NCBI GenBank assembly: GCA_025354615.1
Contig: JANXMO010000220.1
Location: 1 to 5,082 of the forward strand
Source of the DNA: Burkholderiales bacterium
GTDB lineage: Bacteria > Pseudomonadota > Gammaproteobacteria > Burkholderiales > Burkholderiaceae_C
Direction: 5' to 3'
Length of the DNA: 5,082 nt
The first letter of the stretch is position 1, and each line of letters opens with the position of its first letter. This document shows, in pieces, positions 1 through 4,064 of the stretch. The notes beneath the pieces were generated by a model, which worked only from the letters and a program-made list of their open reading frames with translations, did no database searches and had not been told where the DNA came from. Both the position numbers and the translations under genes were made by a program.

Positions 1-948
1 CGCCGCGGCCTGCACCGGCAGCCAAAGCGGCGCCCGGCTGCTGCGCCGCCACCCGGCTGCGACCAGCAGTCCGGCCAGCCAGGCGAACATCGTCACGTGC
101 AGACCGCTGATGCTGACCAAATGGGCAATGCCGGTGGCGCGGAACAGCTCCCAGTCGTCGTGCTCGATGGCTGATTGGTCGCCCACCGCCAGAGCCGCCA
201 GCACACCGGCCAGGCGGCGGTCCGTGACGTGCGCATCGATGCCGTCACGCACCGCCTGCCGCCAGCGTTCCACCGGGTGGCCCGCGGCCTGCGTCAACAG
301 CTGCGGCGCTGGCGCATCGCGCACATAGCCGACCGCGCGCACGCCTTGCTCGAACCAGTACAACTCGCTGTCAAAGCCATGCGGGTTGAAGTTGCCGTGC
401 GGCTGGCGCAGCCGCAAGGTGAAGCGCCAGCGCTGCCCTGCGGCCAATGCCAGCTGCGGCTGCGTCAACGCGGCGTCTTCATGAAAACCTTTGTACCAGC
501 CGAGCGCCAATACCGGCGGCAAAACCACCGCTGCGCCTTGCGCCTGCGCCGCTTCAACGTCGAAACGAAAGCGCAGCCCGCTGCTGCCGCGCTGCGGCAA
601 ACCGGCCACCACGCCCGTCACGCTGACGTCGCGCCCTTCCAGCGCCGCGGGCAGTACGGCCGCTAAACGATCGGCCGCGCGCAAGCCCGTGCTGCCAAAG
701 GCCAGCGCGGCCAACGCGCTGCTGGCCACGAGCAACACCACCGCGGCGGGCAGACGGCGGGCTTTCCACCACGCGCCGGCCAGCAGGCCCAACGCCACCA
801 AGGCCGCAGCCACAACGCTGCCGTAACGCGCCAATGACCACAGCGCCGGCTGCTGCAATTGCAGCGCCACGCCCCCCAGCCAAGCTGAACCAGTGACCAG
901 CACGGCAGCGCCCGCATGGGCAACAGTGAAAGCGCCAAAGCGGGGCAT
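1..948 (-). CDS. comEC: ComEC/Rec2 family DNA-uptake channel, N-terminal part (cut by window edge)
   Basis: This is the first 316 residues of an inner-membrane competence protein. ComEC carries transforming single-stranded DNA across the cytoplasmic membrane. I translated the reverse complement from the ATG at 948-946, and the frame stays open to base 1. Hydrophobic stretches at about residues 6-33, 42-61 and 66-85 are probable membrane segments. Residues about 97-215 match the soluble DUF4131 (OB-like) domain, including its hallmark GNFNPHGFD at 185-193 and GVRAVGYVR shortly after. The Competence domain begins near residue 240, with ALAVGDQ at 252-258 and the signature SISGLHVT at 279-286. 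The remaining membrane segments and any C-terminal metallo-beta-lactamase-like domain lie outside the window. The start is uncertain: an in-frame ATG at 978-976 would add 10 residues. Neither start has a well-spaced Shine-Dalgarno sequence. The gene diverges from the RidA-family gene. The family call is secure. Confidence 0.95.
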   Translation of the reverse strand, partial: MPRFGAFTVAHAGAAVLVTGSAWLGGVALQLQQPALWSLARYGSVVAAALVALGLLAGAWWKARRLPAAVVLLVASSALAALAFGSTGLRAADRLAAVLPAALEGRDVSVTGVVAGLPQRGSSGLRFRFDVEAAQAQGAAVVLPPVLALGWYKGFHEDAALTQPQLALAAGQRWRFTLRLRQPHGNFNPHGFDSELYWFEQGVRAVGYVRDAPAPQLLTQAAGHPVERWRQAVRDGIDAHVTDRRLAGVLAALAVGDQSAIEHDDWELFRATGIAHLVSISGLHVTMFAWLAGLLVAAGWRRSSRAPLWLPVQAAA

Positions 949-1009
949 GGCTGCAGTGTAGGATTTGTTCACCTCCATTCCTGCCGAGCTGCCGCGCGGC
1001 TTGCACGCC
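949..1009. promoter_or_regulatory. Divergent intergenic region, comEC / RidA-family gene
   Basis: These 61 bases separate two divergent genes, so they must hold or overlap the leaders of both. On the minus strand there is a strong GGAGG at 976-972. It lies about 23 bases before the chosen comEC start, which is too far for normal use, and it overlaps the alternative ATG at 978. On the plus strand TAGGAT at 959-964 is a weak -10-like hexamer, with no convincing -35 upstream. No clear operator is visible. The promoter role is inferred from gene orientation only. Confidence 0.35.
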
Positions 1010-1492
1010 ATGCCGTCCTCGCCTGTGTCTTCGCCCTCTTCTGTCTATGACCGGCTCGCTGCGCTGGGCATCAGCCTGCCGCCGCTGGCTGTTCCCGCCG
1101 CGGCCTATGTACCTTTTGTGCAAACCGGCCCGCTGGTCTTCGTGTCAGGCCACATCGCCAAGCGCGAAGGCAAGGTCTGGACCGGCCAGCTCGGCCGTGA
1201 CCTCGACACTGCCACCGGCCAACAGGCGGCGCGCGCCGTGGCCGTCGACCTGCTGGGCACCCTGCACGCCGCACTGGGTGACTTGAACCGCGTCGAACGC
1301 ATCGTCAAGGTACTGAGCCTGGTCAACAGCACGCCGTTCTACGTCGAGCAGCACTTGGTCACCAACGGCTGCTCCGAGCTGCTGGCCGAGGTGTTCGGCG
1401 AGCGCGGTGCGCATGCGCGCAGCGCCTTCGGGGTGGCGCAGCTGCCGCTGGGCGCTTGTGTCGAGATCGAGTTGATCGTGCAGGTGGCGTAA
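1010..1492 (+). CDS. RidA/YjgF/UK114-superfamily protein, 160 aa
   Basis: This is a small cytosolic protein of the RidA (YjgF/YER057c/UK114) superfamily. Canonical RidA hydrolyses reactive enamine/imine intermediates made by pyridoxal-phosphate enzymes such as threonine dehydratase. Family marks are VYDRLAALGISLPP at 12-25, a strand carrying FVSGHIAK at 44-51, the helix QAARAVAVDLLGTLHAAL at 72-89, RVERIVKVL at 94-102, and the C-terminal HARSAFGVAQLPLGACVEIE at 135-154. The position that aligns with the catalytic Arg105 of E. coli RidA (in VEVARLP) is Gln144 here (GVAQLP), so canonical enamine deaminase activity should not be assumed. At 160 residues it is longer than classical RidA (about 130), with extra N-terminal sequence. 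I chose the ATG at 1010. A TTG at 965 would add 15 residues, but it has poor Shine-Dalgarno spacing. The stop TAA overlaps the ATG of dsbB, so the two are probably co-transcribed. The subfamily substrate is unknown. Confidence 0.9.
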   Translation: MPSSPVSSPSSVYDRLAALGISLPPLAVPAAAYVPFVQTGPLVFVSGHIAKREGKVWTGQLGRDLDTATGQQAARAVAVDLLGTLHAALGDLNRVERIVKVLSLVNSTPFYVEQHLVTNGCSELLAEVFGERGAHARSAFGVAQLPLGACVEIELIVQVA

Positions 1493-2013
1493 TGGGCGAA
1501 GTTTCCTTGCCCTGGCGTTCTGCCGCGCAACGGCAGCACCGGCAACAGCGGCAGTGGCTGTTCGCAATGGCTGGCGTCAGCCTGGCGGCGGTGGCGGTGG
1601 CGCTCGTCAGCCAGCACGTGTTCGACATGCGGCCCTGCCCGTGGTGCATCCTGCAGCGGCTCGTCTTTCTCGTCATCGCCGCGCTGAGTGTTGGCGCGGC
1701 GCTGTCGTCACCGCCTCTGCTGCGCCGCGTGTTGACGGCCGCTGCAGCGTTATCGGCGTGTGCTGGCTTGGCCACGGCGCTGTACCAGCACTTCGTGGCC
1801 GCTCATTCGCAGTCGTGCAACCTGACGCTGGCCGACCGCATCATCAGCGGGCTGGCGCTGGACCACGCCCTGCCTTCGGTGTTCGCCGTGCAAGCCAGCT
1901 GCGCCGACGCAGCCGTTGTGCTGGCCGGCATGCCCTACGAATTCTGGAGCGGCCTGCTGTTCGCGGCCTTGGCCGCTGCCGCCGCCTACAGCTTGCGGCC
2001 CGTCAGAAGCTGA
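1492..2013 (+). CDS. dsbB: Disulfide bond formation protein DsbB, 173 aa
   Basis: DsbB is an inner-membrane quinone reductase that reoxidises the periplasmic thiol oxidase DsbA and passes electrons to ubiquinone or menaquinone. The first periplasmic cysteine pair is the canonical CPWC at residues 49-52, within DMRPCPWCILQRL. The second redox pair is Cys109 (SQSCNL) and Cys137 (QASCAD). The loop between them contains DRIISGLALDHALPSVF. Four hydrophobic segments are visible at about 23-40, 57-72, 80-98 and 143-168, giving the expected four-helix topology, and the length is typical of the family. I chose the ATG at 1492-1494, which overlaps the preceding TAA as TAATG. AGGTGG at 1482-1487 is a plausible Shine-Dalgarno four bases upstream, inside the RidA-family gene. 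An in-frame GTG at 1456 would add 12 residues ahead of the basic N-terminus and is less likely. Translation is probably coupled to the upstream gene. No dsbA lies in the window. Confidence 0.96.
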   Translation: MGEVSLPWRSAAQRQHRQQRQWLFAMAGVSLAAVAVALVSQHVFDMRPCPWCILQRLVFLVIAALSVGAALSSPPLLRRVLTAAAALSACAGLATALYQHFVAAHSQSCNLTLADRIISGLALDHALPSVFAVQASCADAAVVLAGMPYEFWSGLLFAALAAAAAYSLRPVRS

Positions 2014-2041
2014 TTCTGATTTGACAGCAGCAGTTGCGGCG
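2014..2041. other. Short convergent gap between dsbB and the lipoprotein operon
   Basis: Only 28 bases separate the dsbB stop (TGA ending at 2013) from the complementary stop of the DUF799 gene (TGA at 2044-2042). I see no GC-rich stem followed by a T-run in either direction. Transcripts from the two sides may therefore overlap, or stop by another mechanism such as Rho. This is inference from the absence of a visible signal. Confidence 0.5.
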
Positions 2042-2734
2042 TCAGGGCTTCTTCCGCTGCAGGTACAGCGGCGAGCGCGGCCCATACAAAATGCCGTTCG
2101 GTTGGGTGGCTGACAGCAAACGCTGGCTGGCCACGTCGGCAATCCGATAGCTGCGGTCGCTCAGGCTGCTGGTAATTTGCTCGACCACCGCTTTCACCAA
2201 CAAGCCCACCACGCCGCCTTGACCGCCGCCGCCTTGTTCAGCACTTGACGCCACGCTCTTGCCCTCCCACAGCAACTCACCGCTGCGCAGGTCCACCAAG
2301 CGCGCCTGCAGCGCCACAGCGGTTTCACTGCTCAGCACGTTGTAGACCGTGCCGTAACGCTTGACGGTCACGTACAGCACCGCGTCGGCGCCAAAAATCT
2401 GGCGCAGCTTTTCAGGGGCGATGGCGTGTGCGTCAGCCGCGGTCTGCATGCCGTTGGTTCTGAGGGTTTCGTCGACCAGCGACACCGGCAGTACGTAAAA
2501 CCCTGACTCTGCCAGTGGGTAGCTGACCTGCGCCAGCACGCTGGCCGTGGCCAGCACGTCGGGCGTGTCGTTGAGCGGTGGCAGCACCAGCAGCGACGCC
2601 GGGTCGGCTTTCTTGAACGCCGTGTAGTCCCGCGGCACGGGCGGCGTGGCGCAGCCGCCCAGCAGCAGTGTGGTGATCAGTACCAACGCCGCCGCCATAG
2701 ATGGCCTGCCTGGTTTCCGTGACAGCGCCTTCAT
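2042..2734 (-). CDS. DUF799 / GNA1162-family lipoprotein, 230 aa
   Basis: This is a putative periplasm-facing lipoprotein of the DUF799 family, named for meningococcal GNA1162. It starts with a basic n-region (K2, R6, K7, R10), a hydrophobic stretch at 13-25 and the lipobox LGGC at 25-28, so the mature protein should begin at lipidated Cys28. Visible blocks are SLLVLPPLNDTPDV at 47-60, GADAVLYVTVKRYGTVY at 115-131 and LVDLRSGELLWEGK at 146-159. These are followed by a glycine-rich turn at 168-174 and a hydrophobic amphipathic stretch (VVGLLVKAVVEQI). The strand-helix pattern resembles the anticodon-binding-like fold seen in CsgG-type periplasmic proteins. It is the third gene of the operon: its ATG (2734-2732) overlaps the upstream TGA as ATGA, and it has no strong Shine-Dalgarno of its own, which suggests translational coupling. 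The family assignment comes from my memory of sequence and gene context. Its biochemical role is unknown. Confidence 0.85.
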   Translation of the reverse strand: MKALSRKPGRPSMAAALVLITTLLLGGCATPPVPRDYTAFKKADPASLLVLPPLNDTPDVLATASVLAQVSYPLAESGFYVLPVSLVDETLRTNGMQTAADAHAIAPEKLRQIFGADAVLYVTVKRYGTVYNVLSSETAVALQARLVDLRSGELLWEGKSVASSAEQGGGGQGGVVGLLVKAVVEQITSSLSDRSYRIADVASQRLLSATQPNGILYGPRSPLYLQRKKP

Positions 2735-3135
2735 GACCGTGCTGCAGGCGACGACGTTGCGTTCTTCAACAACAAGTCGATGTAAGCCGCCGACTCCGGG
2801 AACAACCGGCGCTCGGCCTCGAGATGCCGCGCCGCATTCGCGTCGTCACCTGCCCTGGCATACAGCAGCGCCAGGTGCCCGTGCAAGCCAGGTGGCGATG
2901 CTTTTCCAGCCGCTTCGTTCATGCCGACCTGCGCTTCCAGCCGCGCGATTTGCGCGCCGGCGTCCACACCGTCGCCTTTGAAATGTTCATACAGCGCCTT
3001 TTGGTAACCGCCCCATTCATACAGCGTTTTTTTGGGCGCCAGGCCACAGGCGCTCAATGCCACGCTTGATGCCACCATACTGCCGACAAGCGCAGCGCGT
3101 TGCGCCACGCCCATCACCCGCATGCCGGCCCTCAT
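2731..3135 (-). CDS. DUF4810-family lipoprotein with one TPR-like repeat, 134 aa
   Basis: This is a small lipoprotein of unknown function. The signal peptide ends in the lipobox LSAC at 27-30 (VALSACGLAPKK), so the mature protein begins at Cys30. The aromatic block LYEWGGYQKALYEHFK at 38-53 is typical of the family. Residues about 83-116 form a helix-turn-helix that reads as one tetratricopeptide-like repeat (HLALLYARAGDDANAARHLE, then RRLFPES). It is the middle gene of the operon, with ATGA overlaps at both ends: its start overlaps the CsgG-family stop at 3132-3135, and its stop overlaps the DUF799 start at 2731-2734. I used the first ATG at 3135 because of this coupling, with a GGAAG-type Shine-Dalgarno inside the upstream gene. 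The ATGs at codons 5 and 8 would give a shorter signal peptide and cannot be excluded. The TPR-like segment suggests that it acts as a protein-binding partner of its two neighbours, which is inference. Confidence 0.85.
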   Translation of the reverse strand: MRAGMRVMGVAQRAALVGSMVASSVALSACGLAPKKTLYEWGGYQKALYEHFKGDGVDAGAQIARLEAQVGMNEAAGKASPPGLHGHLALLYARAGDDANAARHLEAERRLFPESAAYIDLLLKNATSSPAARS

Positions 3136-3815
3136 CGAACGGGCTTCCAGGCGCCGCTGTCAACGCCACTCACCAGGTTGTTGACCGCCTCGCGGATGGC
3201 CAGGTCCAACACCTTGCCGTTCAAGGTCGCGTCATAACCGGCGGTGCTGCCAAAGCCCAGCACCTCGCGTTCCGATAGGCTGTACTCGCCGGCGCCGTTG
3301 ACCGAATACACGATTTCGGACGTGGTGGGATTGACGATGTTCAAGGTCACCTTGGCATACGCCACCTGCGATTTGCCGCGGCCCAGCAGGCCGAACAACT
3401 GCCGGTCGCCCACGTCTTTGCGGCCGAATTCACTGACGGAGCCGGTCACCAGAAAGTCGGCGCCCTTGATGGCTTGCGCCGCAGCCTTGTATTGCGTCTC
3501 CTGCCGGCTTTCATCGAGGTTGTCCCGGTCCAGCACGTTGAAGCGCTGGGTTTGCTGCAAATGCGCCACCAAAATGGTCTTGGATTGCGAACCCAGGCGA
3601 TCAGCGCCATCAGAAAAAAGCCCGCGCATGAAATTCGAGCGATTGTCGAACTTGCCCACGGCAATCGGTGCGCGCACGCCTTGGTAAGGCGCTGCCGAGG
3701 CAGCCGCCACTTTGGGCGATTCAATGCTGCGCGACTGCTCTATCGGTGCGCAAGCTGCAGTGGCCAGCACGGCAAGGCAGCACAGCACCGATTTGATTTG
3801 ACGATGAAGCGCCAT
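3132..3815 (-). CDS. CsgG-family lipoprotein, 227 aa
   Basis: This lipoprotein belongs to the CsgG/HfaB family. E. coli CsgG forms the outer-membrane pore that secretes curli. The signal peptide ends at TAAC (19-22) with Cys22 as the predicted lipid site; Thr at -3 is a weaker lipobox than Leu would be. Family blocks are IAVGKFDNRSNF at 51-62, LVAHLQQTQRFNVLDRDNLDE at 82-102 and GADFLVTGSVSEFG at 118-131. The C-terminal part follows with YSVNGAGEYSLSEREVLGFG and a helix AIREAVNNLVSGV. At 227 residues it is shorter than E. coli CsgG (277 with signal). Whether it keeps the membrane-inserting hairpins cannot be judged without a structural alignment. It heads the three-lipoprotein operon and has a good Shine-Dalgarno sequence at 3822-3826. 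No csgA, csgB, csgE or csgF is present, so curli export is unlikely. The family is confident and the substrate unknown. Confidence 0.9.
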   Translation of the reverse strand: MALHRQIKSVLCCLAVLATAACAPIEQSRSIESPKVAAASAAPYQGVRAPIAVGKFDNRSNFMRGLFSDGADRLGSQSKTILVAHLQQTQRFNVLDRDNLDESRQETQYKAAAQAIKGADFLVTGSVSEFGRKDVGDRQLFGLLGRGKSQVAYAKVTLNIVNPTTSEIVYSVNGAGEYSLSEREVLGFGSTAGYDATLNGKVLDLAIREAVNNLVSGVDSGAWKPVR

Positions 3816-3821
3816 TGTTTT

Positions 3822-3826
3822 TCCTG
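3822..3826 (-). promoter_or_regulatory. Ribosome binding site of the CsgG-family gene
   Basis: On the minus strand CAGGA is followed by six A/C-rich bases and then ATG (3815-3813). Spacing and sequence fit a standard Shine-Dalgarno and support this start for the operon's first gene. The leader just upstream is unusually A-rich for this window (AAAAAAC), which would leave the site unstructured. I could not recognise a convincing -35/-10 pair in 3827-3881. Confidence 0.7.
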
Positions 3827-3881
3827 TGTTTTTTGAATCGACCGTCGGGGCGTGAATGCCCTGGCGTGGCAGCGTTGAAGT

Positions 3882-4048
3882 CTAGTACGCCAACCCGGAG
3901 ATTTCGAAACATGAACCCGCGTCTTCGCCCCGATAGCCGCGTTGCAAATCCTCGCGATACCTTCGGGTATCGCTGTGGTTTGCGCCTTGCCCTCGGGCCG
4001 AATCCATCGCGTTCATCTTGTTCCGAAATCTCGAGGTTGGCGTACTAG
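3882..4048. repeat. 167-bp imperfect palindrome with CTAG ends (foldback / MITE-like element)
   Basis: Nearly the whole parC / CsgG-operon spacer is one inverted repeat. The outer 14 bases pair perfectly (CTAGTACGCCAACC at 3882-3895 with its complement at 4035-4048). After a 2-base mismatch, GAGATTTCG at 3898-3906 pairs with 4024-4032. Further paired blocks are AAC 3908-3910 with 4020-4022, ATGAAC 3911-3916 with 4011-4016, GCG 3919-3921 with 4008-4010, TTCGCCCCGA 3924-3933 with 3993-4002 (one mismatch), and GCAAA 3944-3948 with 3979-3983. The arms are joined by a perfect 8-bp stem and a 4-base loop at the centre. Small bulges and mismatches separate the blocks. No believable coding sequence lies in it. 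It begins 16 bases past the parC stop and ends 66 bases before the CsgG-family start. Being a mobile or dispersed repeat is inference; the inverted repeat itself is directly visible. Confidence 0.9.
3954..3973 (+). other. Apical cUUCGg stem-loop at the centre of the palindrome
   Basis: GCGATACC (3954-3961) and GGTATCGC (3966-3973) pair perfectly over 8 bp around TTCG (3962-3965). In plus-strand RNA this gives a UUCG tetraloop closed by a C-G pair, the exceptionally stable cUUCGg loop. The minus-strand copy would have the loop CGAA, which is not a special tetraloop. No T-run follows on the plus strand, so it is not a classical intrinsic terminator. Whether either strand is transcribed as an RNA is unknown. 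Confidence 0.8.
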
Positions 4049-4064
4049 CGGCGCCGCTGCTGCT

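Noticed and set aside
175..666. Plus-strand open frame (163 aa) opposite comEC
   Set aside because: It is antisense to the conserved ComEC DUF4131 and Competence motifs, and its composition (Arg, Gln, His, Ala) is typical of antisense frames in GC-rich DNA.
554..1123. Long open frame on the minus strand (189 aa), overlapping comEC and the RidA-family gene
   Set aside because: It is Arg/Gly-rich, with no family resemblance, and lies out of frame with a clear comEC reading of the same strand. It is a GC-driven shadow frame.
1145..1775. Overlapping minus-strand open frames opposite the RidA-family gene and dsbB
   Set aside because: They are low-complexity Arg/Ala/His-rich translations opposite two genes with clear catalytic motifs. 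No start signal or domain is recognisable.
3244..3687. Plus-strand open frame (147 aa) opposite the CsgG-family gene
   Set aside because: It is antisense to conserved CsgG blocks, with a Ser/Arg/Pro-rich composition and no recognisable domain.
2042..3815. Curli secretion operon
   Set aside because: Only the CsgG-family gene matches. The partners are DUF4810 and DUF799 lipoproteins, and no curli subunit, CsgE, CsgF or CsgD is present.
3882..4048. Palindrome read as an ordinary intrinsic terminator for parC
   Set aside because: It is far too long for a simple terminator stem, and no T-run follows the hairpin on the minus strand. An effect on parC transcript ends is still possible but unsupported.
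3882..4048. Palindrome read as a CRISPR repeat or attachment site
   Set aside because: There is only one inverted pair, with no regularly spaced direct repeats, no cas genes and no integrase or tRNA nearby.
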